Shown: positions 26,183 through 35,469 of the stretch, piece after piece
How positions within the stretch are numbered: the stretch's first letter is position 1
Layout of the letters: each line of letters begins with the position of its first letter
The notes under the pieces: generated by a model
What the model was told of the DNA's origin: nothing
Seen by the model: only the letters and a program-made list of their open reading frames with translations
Database searches by the model: none
Program-made: the position numbers and the translations under genes
Origin: Propionibacteriaceae bacterium
GTDB taxonomy: Bacteria; Actinomycetota; Actinomycetes; Propionibacteriales; Propionibacteriaceae
Assembly: GCA_009780915.1 (NCBI GenBank)
Contig: WQZD01000005.1
Coordinates: 1-64,000 of the forward strand
Direction: 5' to 3'
Length of the DNA: 64,000 nt

Positions 26183-26847
26183 TACGCCTGGCAGACGTCG
26201 GCAAGGTGTACCGGGGCCGTAACTTCGAGGTCACAGCCCTGGACGGGATATCCCTCGACATCCCACCCGGGCAATTCGTCTCCCTCGTCGGGAAGAGCGG
26301 ATCGGGGAAGTCCTCGTTGCTGAAGATCCTCGGGTTGGTCGACTTCGATCACTCCGGCCGGTACTGGCTCGACGGTTCGACCTATCACGGCGCCCGCGAC
26401 ACGGAGGTGGCAAGGGCCCGAAAGTGCATCGGCTATGTCTTCCAGGACTTCCGGCTCATCGGGCGGCACACCATCTGGAAGAACCTCCAGATGGCGGCGG
26501 TCATTCGCGAAGGACACGTCGATGTGGAGGAGATCCGTGCCTGCCTCGACCGCGTGGACCTCGCTGACAAGGCGTTGAGCTACCCTGATGAGCTCAGCGG
26601 CGGACAAAAGCAGCGGGCTGCTGTGGGCAGGGCGATCGTCGGCCGTCCGCGCCTGCTCATCGCCGACGAGCCGACGGGTTCCCTGGACCAAGCCACCGCC
26701 ACACAGATCATGTCACTCCTAACAGACCTCCACACAGAGCTTGGATGCACCCTCGTCCTCGTGACGCACGACATGGACATCGCCATGCAGGCCGAGCGGG
26801 TGGTCGAACTACGGCAAGGGAGGATCCACGATGACTTTCTTCATTAG
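26179..26847 (+). CDS. MacB/LolD-type ABC transporter ATP-binding protein
   Basis: A 222-residue ATPase with Walker A GKSGSGKSS, Q-loop GYVFQDFRL, signature LSGGQKQR, Walker B LLIADEPTGSLD and switch LVTHDMD. It belongs to the LolD/FtsE/MacB group. It overlaps the upstream adaptor gene by 4 bp and the downstream FtsX permease by 17 bp, so the three form a single MacAB-like exporter. In the AS-48 locus the equivalent EFGH system adds immunity or export. Confidence 0.92.
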   Translation: MIRLADVGKVYRGRNFEVTALDGISLDIPPGQFVSLVGKSGSGKSSLLKILGLVDFDHSGRYWLDGSTYHGARDTEVARARKCIGYVFQDFRLIGRHTIWKNLQMAAVIREGHVDVEEIRACLDRVDLADKALSYPDELSGGQKQRAAVGRAIVGRPRLLIADEPTGSLDQATATQIMSLLTDLHTELGCTLVLVTHDMDIAMQAERVVELRQGRIHDDFLH

Positions 26848-27958
26848 GAACTGTGTGGCGGGTCTGTGGTTCAACCGTCTTCGCTCGACCCTGACCGGAA
26901 TCGGCGTCCTGGTCGGCGTCGCCTCCGTCGTGCTCATCATGGCCCTGTCCGACGCCCTGATCGCCACCATTGACGACGAGGATGTGACCTCGTGCCAGAT
27001 CGCCCTGATGAGCAGCGCCGAGGCTGATGCCGACGTGCTCGACGCCATGAGCAGCCCCGACATCGTCGCACGGCTGCAGGGTGTCGCTCAGCGCACAGAT
27101 GTGGCATCCTTCGCCCCCGAGGCACAGCGACACATCGTCGAGGTGTCATTGCCCACGGGCGTGAGCATCGGATCGATGGTCGTCAACTTCACCGACAGCG
27201 TCCCCGTGATCGCCGGTGAGCCGTTCACCCGCGCCACGGGCGATGTCGTGATCATGCGCCCCAATCCAGATTTCTCGAATGTGACCATTGGCGACCAGAT
27301 CGTCATCAACGGGCAGTTCTTCCAGGTGATCGGCACGACCGACAGCCATGGGATGACGCCTGACACCAAGCTCTTCCTGCCCGAACGCATGTCCTCCCTG
27401 GTGGACGTCGACCAGCTCTCGACCACCGGCACCCACCTGCTCATCGGCCAACAGGGCTTCCCGTTCTCCGAGGTGCGCCAATCGGTCATCGACCAACTCA
27501 ATGATGGTATCGACCCTGACATGAAGTTCTTCGACATGAGCGCGGAGATGGCATCCGGGCTGCGTGACGCCCTGGGCACGATCCAGATGGTCCTGGGCGC
27601 TATCGCGTCGGTCTCGTTGGCCGTGGCCGCCCTCAACATCGTCAACACCATGTATATCGCGAGCCTGGAACGGGTGGACGAGATCGCAGTGTTGAAATCC
27701 ATGGGAATGACCCGTGTCCAGGTGATGGCGCTCTTCCTCCTAGAGTCTGTCCTCCTCGTCACGATCTTCGCCCTCCTTGGCGCCCTGATCGGCAACCTCT
27801 GCGCCGCATTGATCCTGACCTACGCGGACATCCCCATGGCGTTCTCCTGGATGGCGCTGGCCACCCTCGTCCCGGTCATCGTCCTCGTCGGCGCTGGAGG
27901 AGGGTTCTACCCCGCCCATCGAGCCGCCAAGATCGACCCCGTGAGACTGCTGCGCTGA
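26831..27958 (+). CDS. FtsX/MacB-type ABC permease
   Basis: A 375-residue permease with the MacB layout: an N-terminal helix (LTGIGVLVGVASVVLIMAL), a large extracellular MacB_PCD domain (about residues 40-250) and three C-terminal helices with the FtsX motif ASLERVDEIAVLKSMGMTRV. The final KIDPVRLLR is typical of the family. It is the membrane partner of the adjacent ATPase and adaptor, and the last gene of the bacteriocin cluster. Confidence 0.92.
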   Translation: MTFFIRNCVAGLWFNRLRSTLTGIGVLVGVASVVLIMALSDALIATIDDEDVTSCQIALMSSAEADADVLDAMSSPDIVARLQGVAQRTDVASFAPEAQRHIVEVSLPTGVSIGSMVVNFTDSVPVIAGEPFTRATGDVVIMRPNPDFSNVTIGDQIVINGQFFQVIGTTDSHGMTPDTKLFLPERMSSLVDVDQLSTTGTHLLIGQQGFPFSEVRQSVIDQLNDGIDPDMKFFDMSAEMASGLRDALGTIQMVLGAIASVSLAVAALNIVNTMYIASLERVDEIAVLKSMGMTRVQVMALFLLESVLLVTIFALLGALIGNLCAALILTYADIPMAFSWMALATLVPVIVLVGAGGGFYPAHRAAKIDPVRLLR

Positions 27959-27964
27959 TGCTCA

Positions 27965-28742
27965 TCACTGGGAGGCGCCCACCTGGTCGATACTCGACAG
28001 GCTCGCTGGCGCGAGACGAGGGACGGCGATGAGCCCAGCCAGGATGAACAGGATCGAGAGCACGATCGTCCCCTCACGCCCAAACTGTCATGCCCAAACT
28101 GTCATGCCCAAACACCAGCGTTGAGCAGAACCCAGCCAGAACAGCCGTCAAAGGATCAACTCCCCATGTGAGCGTTCTCACGAGGCCTGAGACGCCCGAC
28201 ACACGACCAGCAGGCACGAGCGACTGTCGAGCGCTCCTGGCGATGACTAAGGAAATGATCGCACCCGAGCCGATCAGTGCGAGCCCGAGCGACAGAATGC
28301 ACGCACCACCCACCATCGGCAACCGCCCAGCCGATGCGATCAAAGTGAAACCGACCGCTGCCCCGATATAGGCAGCGATGAGCGTGGTGCGAGCGCCGAG
28401 ACGGACCCCCATCATCCTGACCAGAAGCCGCGCCAGTGTGCCGAGCGCCACAGCAGGAACCGAGAGGAGACCGAACATCCATACCGGCATGCCGATTGCC
28501 TCGAGAGCGTAAGGCGCCAACAAGGTGGTGACTAAGGCGATAGCCACATTGAAGAGAGCGCCAGCGACAGCCATACGCACATGAATGCGATGGCTGGCCC
28601 ATACCGAGAAAATCTCTCGGATATCCCCCACGTGCGCCGCGACCTGTTGAAGCAGTGGTCTTCTGGCGGATCGCGGCTCGCGCGTCTCCTTCGGTGAGTT
28701 GATGTCGGCTGGCCTGACAAAGACGGCTAGTGCGACAGACTC
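27965..28742 (-). pseudogene. MFS transporter remnant, 5' half missing and frameshifted
   Basis: Codons from about 28742 encode the C-terminal half of a major-facilitator permease (AVAGALFNVAIALVTTLL, PVWMFGLLSVPAVALGTLA, GGACILSLGLALIGSG). The N-terminal six helices are absent; the frame upstream of 28742 is not MFS-like. At 28085-28112 two extra copies of a 14-bp unit shift the frame, giving a premature stop at 28074. Past the insertion the original frame resumes (FGREGTIVLSILFILAGLIA) and runs to a stop at 27965-27967. Two independent lesions make this a decayed gene. Confidence 0.85.
28071..28112. repeat. 14-bp tandem duplication within the MFS remnant
   Basis: Two exact copies of CTGTCATGCCCAAA (28085-28098 and 28099-28112) adjoin the related original CTCACGCCCAAA (to 28084). 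Removing both copies (28 bp) restores the MFS frame, so the repeat is the frameshifting lesion. Confidence 0.9.
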
Positions 28743-28962
28743 ATGACATATCTCAGGAGAAACCACCAGCCTCCCCGCCAAGTGAGCCACCCCCAGGGGC
28801 ACGAACTGTACCCCGCCATCCACGGGGGCACGAACCGTGCATTTCACCCTGAAAACGGACAGTTCGCACCCCCGGCCACATCCAAGGCCTCGCACCACAG
28901 GCCACATCGAGGACCCTGTGCCCCCTACACCGGCCACCGCCTACGCAGGCGAGGACACACGA

Positions 28963-29002
28963 GGACCCCCGGGACCAGCCACCGCCTGGATCCCGGGGGT
29001 CC
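28963..29002 (-). terminator. Terminator-like hairpin after the HbpS/GlcG gene
   Basis: A perfect 12-bp stem GGACCCCCGGGA/TCCCGGGGGTCC with a 16-nt loop, just past the stop codon of the last gene of the minus-strand catechol operon. No T-run is present. Confidence 0.6.
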
Positions 29003-29008
29003 GACACG

Positions 29009-29446
29009 TCAGAACTTGGCTTCGTCGCCCACGATGGCGCCCGCGCCGGCGGCGGCCACCTCGGCGTCTTGATCCGACGAGCCGCCCGAGACGCCCACGG
29101 CGCCGACGATCTGGCCGTCGACGCGTACCGGCACACCTCCGCCGAAGATCATCAGCCGATCGGCTTTGACGATACCGTGCAGTAGGGCCGGGTCGTCGGC
29201 GATCATCGGATACCACTCCGAGGTCGCCAGCCCGAAGGCGGTCACCGTGTACGCCTTGTCCTGGGACAGGCGGATGGACAACACGGGCGCGCCGTCCATG
29301 CGGTGGAACCCGACGAGTTGCCCGGCATGGTCGACGACGGAGATGCACACGCACACCCCCATCGCCTCAGCCGCGGCGATCGCCGCGTCGATACAGGCAG
29401 ACGCCCCGTCGGCGGTCACGGTGCCGATAGATGTCACGTACGACAT
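29009..29446 (-). CDS. HbpS/GlcG-family (DUF336) protein
   Basis: A 145-residue protein matching the GlcG/HbpS family along its full length: CISVVDHAGQLVGFHRMDGA, SIRLSQDKAYTVTAFGLATS, FGGGVPVRVDGQIVGAVGVS and the closing GGSSDQDAEVA. Family members bind haem or accompany aromatic and glycolate catabolic operons; their exact role is unsettled. It lies 135 bp downstream of the catechol dioxygenase gene on the same strand and is probably its co-transcribed last gene. Confidence 0.9.
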   Translation of the reverse strand: MSYVTSIGTVTADGASACIDAAIAAAEAMGVCVCISVVDHAGQLVGFHRMDGAPVLSIRLSQDKAYTVTAFGLATSEWYPMIADDPALLHGIVKADRLMIFGGGVPVRVDGQIVGAVGVSGGSSDQDAEVAAAGAGAIVGDEAKF

Positions 29447-29581
29447 GAACTCCTCCTCATCGCTCTTCCTTCCTCATCACTGTTTCCTCCTCACCACGGT
29501 CTCCTCCCCACCATGGGTCGCGGCCCGCACGCCAGAAGGGGTCCCAACTGGCGCACGAGCCGCGAGCTTCTCACCTACCAA

Positions 29582-30502
29582 TCATGAGAAGACTGTGAGG
29601 AAGGTCTCATTGAGGTTACGGTCGACGGTGCTCAAGCCACGGCCGAGCAGGTCGAGCGACCACAGGACGCAGGGACGGTCGCGCTGGGCGACGTACCCAT
29701 CAGCGAAGACCTCGTTGCGGTTGCCCGCGGGGTCGAAGTAGTAAATCGTCTTGCCGCGCGTGATGTTGTGCTGCGTGGGACCGAGGTCGACGGGGACGTC
29801 GTCGATGGCCATGATCTGACCGGCGCGCAGAATGGCGTTCCAGTCTTCCAACTGGAAGGCGATGTGGTGCAGCTTGCCGCTGTAGTTCTCGCCGCCGATC
29901 AGGGCGATGTCGTGGGTACGGTTGCCGTTGGACAGCCACGTGGCCACCGAGACGTCCTGGTGGTCCATGTCCGGGACCAGGCGCTCGACGGGGAACATGC
30001 CGAACACGTCGATGAAGAACTGCTCGGAGGTGTTCACCTCGTCGCAGCCCAACAGGGCGTGGTCGAGTCGTGGCACGCCGATGCCCATCAGGTCGCGGGG
30101 GAAGGGGAAGGGGTTCACGTCCCCGACCTCGAGCCCCACCAGCGTCTGCTCGTGATAGACCTCGATGGTGTGCATGGACGGCAGGAAGAACCTCAGGCCA
30201 TCAGAGACCTCGGGGTTGTCACCCTTGCTCATGCGCTCCGTCGTGACGCCGAACGTCCGCGCCTTGGCTTCGATGTCGTCGAGGTCTTCGACCTTGGCGA
30301 CCTTGAATCCGACCTTGACGACGCCTACGCCGCCTTCTTCCAGGACGACCGAGTGGTGGTCCCATTCATCCCATCCCTTGAGATATACCCTGTTGCCAAC
30401 CTCCAACGTGGGACGCAGTCCCATCGTATAGATATAGTGCCTCTTGGCCGCTTCCAGATCAGTGACGCGAATGTGCGCGTATCCGAGTCGTAGAATTCCC
30501 AT
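29582..30502 (-). CDS. xylE: Catechol 2,3-dioxygenase (extradiol)
   Basis: A 306-residue cytoplasmic Fe(II) enzyme opening catechol to 2-hydroxymuconate semialdehyde. Two tandem VOC/glyoxalase modules are present. The iron ligands appear as His in RLDHALLGCDEV, His in LHHIAFQLEDW and Glu in PAGNRNEVFADGY. The start is ATG 30502 (MGILRLGYAHIRV), preceded by AAAGGAG; an upstream in-frame ATG at 30523 would add seven residues. The length equals that of classical XylE enzymes. It lies downstream of the ferredoxin and semialdehyde dehydrogenase genes in a complete meta pathway. Confidence 0.92.
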   Translation of the reverse strand: MGILRLGYAHIRVTDLEAAKRHYIYTMGLRPTLEVGNRVYLKGWDEWDHHSVVLEEGGVGVVKVGFKVAKVEDLDDIEAKARTFGVTTERMSKGDNPEVSDGLRFFLPSMHTIEVYHEQTLVGLEVGDVNPFPFPRDLMGIGVPRLDHALLGCDEVNTSEQFFIDVFGMFPVERLVPDMDHQDVSVATWLSNGNRTHDIALIGGENYSGKLHHIAFQLEDWNAILRAGQIMAIDDVPVDLGPTQHNITRGKTIYYFDPAGNRNEVFADGYVAQRDRPCVLWSLDLLGRGLSTVDRNLNETFLTVFS

Positions 30503-30575
30503 TGTTTTCTCCTTTAACGTCATTGTATGTTCTGTTCAGTCGATCCAGAACGAGTTGTGTTCATTATTCCCACAA

Positions 30576-30603
30576 GAGGCAATACGCCTCTCCCCTAGCG
30601 GGG
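30576..30603 (-). other. Paired small hairpins between ferredoxin and dioxygenase genes
   Basis: GAGGC/GCCTC (30576-30590) and CCCC/GGGG (30592-30603) form two adjacent small hairpins within the 150-bp gap, which otherwise holds no gene. They may mark an mRNA processing or partial termination point. Confidence 0.4.
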
Positions 30604-30656
30604 AAAATACGAGGATCACCGGCCTATCCGGTGTGCTGCACGCAGCTTTCCCCTTG

Positions 30657-31037
30657 TCACTCAGTCGCCGTGTCCCCCATGGGGGTGCCACGATGCCTGA
30701 CGCGATCCTGCTCCCGCAGGACGTACTGAGTGATGAGCGGTGCGATGCACCGCAACCTACCTTCCTCCGGCACCGATATCGTCACATCTGAGACGGGTAC
30801 GGACCGGCAAGCCAATATGATCCCCTGTTCCCGTTCCCAAGACGGCAGGACCGTCTCGGCAACTGTTGAGTTGTACTCGGTGACACCTGAGTCCACATGG
30901 ACTCTGCACAACCCACACCCCCCACGTTTGCATGCGAGCCGCATCATGTAGCCGGTTCGCAGCAAGGTGCTCGTCAGGGGCTCACCCTCGCGGCTTTCGA
31001 GGGTGACGTCCATACCGACGAGGGTCACGGCGCTCAT
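30657..31037 (-). CDS. 2Fe-2S plant-type ferredoxin (XylT-like)
   Basis: A 126-residue [2Fe-2S] ferredoxin with the cluster motif CKRGGCGLC and a distant fourth Cys in IILACRSVPV. Ferredoxins of this type in meta-cleavage operons (XylT) re-reduce the catalytic iron of catechol 2,3-dioxygenase when substituted catechols oxidise it. It starts by overlapping the stop of the upstream dehydrogenase gene by 4 bp and lies just before the dioxygenase gene, supporting that job. Confidence 0.87.
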   Translation of the reverse strand: MSAVTLVGMDVTLESREGEPLTSTLLRTGYMMRLACKRGGCGLCRVHVDSGVTEYNSTVAETVLPSWEREQGIILACRSVPVSDVTISVPEEGRLRCIAPLITQYVLREQDRVRHRGTPMGDTATE

Positions 31038-32482
31038 GGCCGTCCCCCGCCTGAGTCACGGGTGATCTGCATGACCACCGCCTTGGGCTCGGTGAAGAAT
31101 TCGCGGGAGAAGTTCCCGCCCTCACGACCGATCCCCGACGCGCCGACCCCGCCGAAGGGGGCGCGCAGATCACGGATGAAGAAGCAGTTGACCCATACCG
31201 TCCCGGCCCGCAAGCGGGCGGACACCCGATGGGCCCGCGACAGGTTCTCCGTGAACACCATGGCGTTCAGACCGTACTGGGTGTCGTTCGCCAGATGGAC
31301 GACCTCGTCCTCGGTGTCGAAGGCGTTGACCACCACGACCGGACCGAAGATCTCTTTGCAGTACTGCGAGGCCGTCAGCGGAAGGTCGACGATGATCGTC
31401 GGCTTCACGAAGAGCCCCTCGCCCAATCCGCCGGTGAGGATCCGCCCGCCCTCGGCCTCGACCGAGTTCACGAACCCCGACACCTTCGCATAGTGCACGT
31501 CGGAGCTCAACGGGCCGAAGTCCACGCCGGGCGCCATCGGGTCGCCGATCCGCAGCGCCTCCGCCTTGGCCTGGAAGGTCGCCAGGAACTGGTCGTAGAT
31601 CCCGCGCTGGAGGAAGAGGCGCGACCCGGCGAGGCAGACCTGCCCGGCGTTGCGGAAGATGGCCTGGACGGCCCAGTCGGTCGCGTTGTCCAGATCGGCG
31701 TCGTCGAAGACGATGTTGGCGCCCTTGCCCCCCAGTTCGAGGGACACCGGCACGAGGTTCTTCGAGGCCGCCGCCTGGATGGCCTTGCCCGTCGTGGACT
31801 CCCCTGTGAACGTGATCCGGTCCACCCTGGGATCGGCCGTCAGCAGGGCGCCGGTCTCGCCGTACCCCTGGACGACATTGAAGACCCCGGCGGGGATCCC
31901 GGCCTCCAGCGCCAACTTGGCGAAGAGGACCGCCGACGCGGGGGTGAACTCGCTGGGCTTGAGGACCACCGTGTTCCCCCACGCCAGCGCCGGCGCGACC
32001 TTCCACGACTCCATCATGAGCGGGAAGTTCCACGGCGCGATCGCCACGACCACGCCCGCCGGTTGGTACAGGGAGTACGCGTGGTGGCCCGACCCCATGG
32101 GGTACGCCTCGCCGGTGGCCATGACCTGGTGATCGGCGAAGAAACGGATGTTCCACGCTGAGCGCTCCACGTCGACGAGGGCCTGTGGCGTCGGCTTGCC
32201 CATGTCCATGGTGTCAAGCCGGGCCAGGTCGTGGGCGTGGTCCATCATCGCCTCGGAGAAGCGCCGCAACACCTTCTGCCGCTCCTGCGGATCCATGTGG
32301 GGCCAGGGCCCGGAGTCGAACGCCCGGCGCGCGGCGTCCAGGGCGGCGTCCACGTCCGCCTGCCCGCCCCACGCGGCCTGGGCCCAGGTCTGCTGTGTGT
32401 ACGGGTTCATGGAGTCGAACCGCCTGCCGTCGACGGACTCGACTTCCCGTCCGTCGATGAGATGCCCGAAGAACTCGCTCAT
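31034..32482 (-). CDS. 2-hydroxymuconic semialdehyde dehydrogenase
   Basis: A 482-residue aldehyde dehydrogenase oxidising the ring-cleavage product to 4-oxalocrotonate with NAD+. Motifs: WNFPLMMESWKVAPALAWGN, FTGESTTGKAIQ, catalytic Glu in SLELGGKGANIVFDDADL and catalytic Cys in NAGQVCLAGSRLF. The ATG at 32482 (MSEFFGHLIDG) gives the family's N-terminus; a longer frame upstream runs into the tautomerase gene. It overlaps the tautomerase and ferredoxin genes by 4 bp each. Confidence 0.92.
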   Translation of the reverse strand: MSEFFGHLIDGREVESVDGRRFDSMNPYTQQTWAQAAWGGQADVDAALDAARRAFDSGPWPHMDPQERQKVLRRFSEAMMDHAHDLARLDTMDMGKPTPQALVDVERSAWNIRFFADHQVMATGEAYPMGSGHHAYSLYQPAGVVVAIAPWNFPLMMESWKVAPALAWGNTVVLKPSEFTPASAVLFAKLALEAGIPAGVFNVVQGYGETGALLTADPRVDRITFTGESTTGKAIQAAASKNLVPVSLELGGKGANIVFDDADLDNATDWAVQAIFRNAGQVCLAGSRLFLQRGIYDQFLATFQAKAEALRIGDPMAPGVDFGPLSSDVHYAKVSGFVNSVEAEGGRILTGGLGEGLFVKPTIIVDLPLTASQYCKEIFGPVVVVNAFDTEDEVVHLANDTQYGLNAMVFTENLSRAHRVSARLRAGTVWVNCFFIRDLRAPFGGVGASGIGREGGNFSREFFTEPKAVVMQITRDSGGGRP

Positions 32483-32673
32483 GTCGCATCCCTTTCCGCC
32501 AGAGTCTGGTCGCCCGCGGCGAAGTGCGTACGCGGAACCTCCCGCAGGATCACCCGCACGGACGACTGCGGCGCCTGGATGGAGTCCATGGCCGCATGCG
32601 TCAGAGCGGAGATCAGGGCCCGCAGTTGTTCGGGGGTACGTCCCTCGGCTATCGTCACGTCGATGATCGGCAT
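32479..32673 (-). CDS. 4-oxalocrotonate tautomerase
   Basis: A 64-residue tautomerase. Starting at ATG 32673 exposes the catalytic N-terminal Pro (M-PIIDVTIAEGRTPEQLRALI), which defines this enzyme; an upstream GTG would bury it. A conserved Arg follows in SSVRVILREVP. It converts the enol form of 4-oxalocrotonate to the keto form, used by the decarboxylase just upstream. It overlaps the next gene by 4 bp. Confidence 0.92.
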   Translation of the reverse strand: MPIIDVTIAEGRTPEQLRALISALTHAAMDSIQAPQSSVRVILREVPRTHFAAGDQTLAERDAT

Positions 32674-32675
32674 GA

Positions 32676-33458
32676 TCACTCACCTCCCATGATGTGGATG
32701 GAGCCCAGATGGGCGAAATGGAAAGCCAGCTGCGCCCCGGCCGGCACGGGGTACGCGTCGGTCATCCCGCCTGTGAGGACGATCTGGCCGGCGTGGATCC
32801 TCAGCCCGCGCTCGGCGAGTTGGTTGGCCGCCAGGGCGAGGGCCTCGCCGGGGTGACCCAGGATCGCCGCGCCGGTGGCGGAGTCCACGATCTGCCCGCC
32901 GATCTCCACGGACACCGCCTCCCCGCCCAGGTCGATCTGATCGGGACGCAGGGCGATGCCGCCGGTGACGTACGCCGCCGAGGAGGAGTTGTCGGACACC
33001 ACGTCGGGGGCCCGGAAGCGGAAGTTCGCAAATCGGGAGTCGATGATCTCGACCCCGGCCACGACCCACTCGACGGCGGCCATGGCGGTGGCCGCGCTGA
33101 TTCCAGGACCGACGAGGTCGCGTCCCATGACGAACACGATCTCCGGCTCCACCCTCGGATGGATGAAACGGGAGGCGCTCACGGGCGTGCCGACGGGGAG
33201 GATCATCGCGTCGGTGAGCCATCCCAGCAGCGGACGCGTGAGGTTCATGCGCTCCTGCTTCGCCTTCGAGGTGAGCCCCAGCTTGACCCCGGTGAGGTGC
33301 TCCCCACGCGCCAGTCGACGGCGCAACGCCTCGTCCTGGACCGCGTACCCCTCCCAGAGCGTCATGTCCTCCCACTCGTCGGTGAAAGGCTCGCGTTCGC
33401 GGCGCTCGGCCTCGCAGGCCAGCACCTCGGTCGCGATCGAATCCATGGACCAGGTCAT
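32676..33458 (-). CDS. 4-oxalocrotonate decarboxylase
   Basis: A 260-residue member of the FAH-like hydratase/decarboxylase family, close to XylI/DmpH. It carries [14 protein letters not shown], the metal-ligand region [33 protein letters not shown] and [20 protein letters not shown]. It removes CO2 from 2-oxo-3-hexenedioate to give 2-hydroxypenta-2,4-dienoate. It is a paralogue of the hydratase at 35470, with which it normally forms a complex. Its ATG overlaps the aldolase stop. Confidence 0.9.
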   Translation of the reverse strand: MTWSMDSIATEVLACEAERREREPFTDEWEDMTLWEGYAVQDEALRRRLARGEHLTGVKLGLTSKAKQERMNLTRPLLGWLTDAMILPVGTPVSASRFIHPRVEPEIVFVMGRDLVGPGISAATAMAAVEWVVAGVEIIDSRFANFRFRAPDVVSDNSSSAAYVTGGIALRPDQIDLGGEAVSVEIGGQIVDSATGAAILGHPGEALALAANQLAERGLRIHAGQIVLTGGMTDAYPVPAGAQLAFHFAHLGSIHIMGGE

Positions 33459-34513
33459 GCGTGACTCCCTTCAGAAACTTTCTCCAGTGCGATGTCGATG
33501 AGCATGTCCTCCTGGCCGCCCACGTACCCGCGACGCCCGGCCTCCTGCAACAGTTCGACGACGGGGATGCCGTACCTGTCGGACACCCGCTCGGCGTGCA
33601 GGAGGAAGGAGGAATAGACCCCCGCGTACCCCTGGATGATCGAGCCCTCGTCCATGAAGGGGAGGCGGGCGATGAAGGGACGGACGACGTTTTGGGCCAG
33701 CGACATCAGCTTGGGGACGTCCACCTCGGTCGCCACCCCCAGACGGTCGAAGACGGCCGCCATCACCTCAGTGGGGGTGTTGCCAGCGCCCGCGCCCAGG
33801 GAGCACAGGGCGACGTCGATTTGGCGGGCTCCGGCCCGCTGCGCCAGGACGGAGTTGGCCAAACCCAGGGAGAGATTTTGGTGGCCATGGAATCCGACCT
33901 GGGCGCGGTCGCCGACAGCGTCCACCAGGGCAGCCACCCTGTCGGACGCCTGCTCCAGAATGAGCGAGCCCGCCGAATCGACGACATACACACACTGGCA
34001 CCCGGCGTCCACCATGATGGTCGCCTGTCGCGCCAACTGCGCCGGATCAATGCGGTGGGCGAGCATGAGGAAGCCCACCGTCTCCATCCCGATCTCGCGG
34101 GCGGCCCCGAAGTGCTGGATGGAGATGTCCGCCTCGGTGCAGTGGGTCGCGATGCGGGCGACCCGGGCGCCGGCGGAGTACGCGTGCTTCAGGTCCTCGA
34201 TCGTGCCCAGGCCCGGGAGCATCAGGCAGGCGATCTTGGCCCGCTTCGCCTCCTCGGCGGCCGCCTCGATGAGCCTGAAGGTGTCCACCAGAGAGAAACC
34301 GTAGTTGAAGGACGAGCCGCCCAGACCGTCGCCGTGGGTGACTTCGATCACTTCGATCCCTGCGTCGTCGAGCCCGTGGACGACGTCGCGCACCTGCTTC
34401 TCCGTGAAGCGGTGGCTCATCGGATGGGAGCCGTCGCGCAGCGTGGTGTCCGTCAGACGGACCTCGCGCTGGGTGCCGATGACGTTCCCGTCCTTGTCGG
34501 TGGTGAGTGTCAT
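33455..34513 (-). CDS. 4-hydroxy-2-oxovalerate aldolase
   Basis: A 352-residue HMGL-like TIM-barrel aldolase (DmpG/MhpE family). [18 protein letters not shown] holds the metal-binding Asp; [14 protein letters not shown] and [19 protein letters not shown] are family signatures. It splits 4-hydroxy-2-oxovalerate into pyruvate and acetaldehyde. The start ATG 34513 is preceded by AAAGGAG. Its partner, the acylating acetaldehyde dehydrogenase, lies 14 bp upstream, so acetaldehyde can be channelled. Confidence 0.93.
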   Translation of the reverse strand: MTLTTDKDGNVIGTQREVRLTDTTLRDGSHPMSHRFTEKQVRDVVHGLDDAGIEVIEVTHGDGLGGSSFNYGFSLVDTFRLIEAAAEEAKRAKIACLMLPGLGTIEDLKHAYSAGARVARIATHCTEADISIQHFGAAREIGMETVGFLMLAHRIDPAQLARQATIMVDAGCQCVYVVDSAGSLILEQASDRVAALVDAVGDRAQVGFHGHQNLSLGLANSVLAQRAGARQIDVALCSLGAGAGNTPTEVMAAVFDRLGVATEVDVPKLMSLAQNVVRPFIARLPFMDEGSIIQGYAGVYSSFLLHAERVSDRYGIPVVELLQEAGRRGYVGGQEDMLIDIALEKVSEGSHA

Positions 34514-34527
34514 GTCCGCTCCTTTCC

Positions 34528-35457
34528 TCACGCGGCCTTGGCGGGGTTGATCCTGCGCTGGGCGATCAGGTCGCCGACCTGGGCCGCTGCGGAGGTGATG
34601 ATGTCGAGGTTCCCCGCGTACGGGGGTAGGTAGTCGCCCCGGCCGGTCACCTGCATGAAGACCGCCACGCGGGCCATGCCGTCCCAGATGTCGAGAGGGG
34701 CGTCGAACTGCGGGTCGGCCCGAAGCTGGTAGCCGGGCACGTACGTGGACTGCACGCCGGCGACCATCTGGTGGATCGACTCCGTGATCCGGTCCTGGAG
34801 GCCCTTGTCGTCCAGGACCGAGGTCGGGATCGAGCAGAAGATGGTGTTGCGCATCATCATGGGCGGCTCGGCGGGGTTCAAGATGACGATGGCCTTGCCC
34901 TTCGCAGCCCCGCCGACCTTGACCAGCGCGTCCGAGGTCGTCTCGGTGAACTCGTCGATGTTGGCGCGGGTCCCGGGCCCCGCCGACCGCGAGGAGATCG
35001 AGGAGACGATCTCGGCGTAGTCAACGTCGACGACGCGGGACACGGCCGCGACGATGGGGGTGGTCGCCTGGCCACCGCAGGTGACCATGTTGAGGTTCAT
35101 CTGGTCGAGGTTGGCCTCCAGGTTGACCTCGGGCACGCAGTACGGCCCGACGGCGGCAGGGGTGAGGTCGATGGCCACGATCCCGGCCTGCCTGTAGCGT
35201 GGGGCGTTGGCGAGGTGGGCGCGGGCGGACGTGGCCTCGAAGACGATGTCCGGACGCTCGTCTTGGGCGAAGAGCCAGTCGACGCCCTCGGCCGAGGCGA
35301 CCAGCCCCTCACTCGCCGCGCGGGCCAGCCCGTCGGAGGCCGGGTCGACGCCGACCATGTACCGGGCCTCCATGTGCTCGCTGCGTCGCAGCAGCTTGTA
35401 CATGAGGTCGGAACCGATGTTCCCCGACCCGACGATTGCGGCGATAGCGTGTGACAT
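34528..35457 (-). CDS. Acetaldehyde dehydrogenase, acylating (DmpF family)
   Basis: A 309-residue enzyme turning acetaldehyde and CoA into acetyl-CoA. Rossmann motif [14 protein letters not shown] (residues 11-24), catalytic Cys in [20 protein letters not shown], and [20 protein letters not shown] are DmpF signatures. It normally forms a heterotetramer with the aldolase encoded just downstream. It is preceded by the hydratase gene with a 12-bp gap and a good ribosome-binding site. Confidence 0.93.
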   Translation of the reverse strand: MSHAIAAIVGSGNIGSDLMYKLLRRSEHMEARYMVGVDPASDGLARAASEGLVASAEGVDWLFAQDERPDIVFEATSARAHLANAPRYRQAGIVAIDLTPAAVGPYCVPEVNLEANLDQMNLNMVTCGGQATTPIVAAVSRVVDVDYAEIVSSISSRSAGPGTRANIDEFTETTSDALVKVGGAAKGKAIVILNPAEPPMMMRNTIFCSIPTSVLDDKGLQDRITESIHQMVAGVQSTYVPGYQLRADPQFDAPLDIWDGMARVAVFMQVTGRGDYLPPYAGNLDIITSAAAQVGDLIAQRRINPAKAA

Positions 35458-35469
35458 ATCCCTGTCCTT

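Noticed and set aside
28753-29136. Minus-strand frame upstream of the MFS remnant as a separate gene
   Set aside because: The translation is low complexity and falls across a terminator hairpin; no ribosome-binding site is present.
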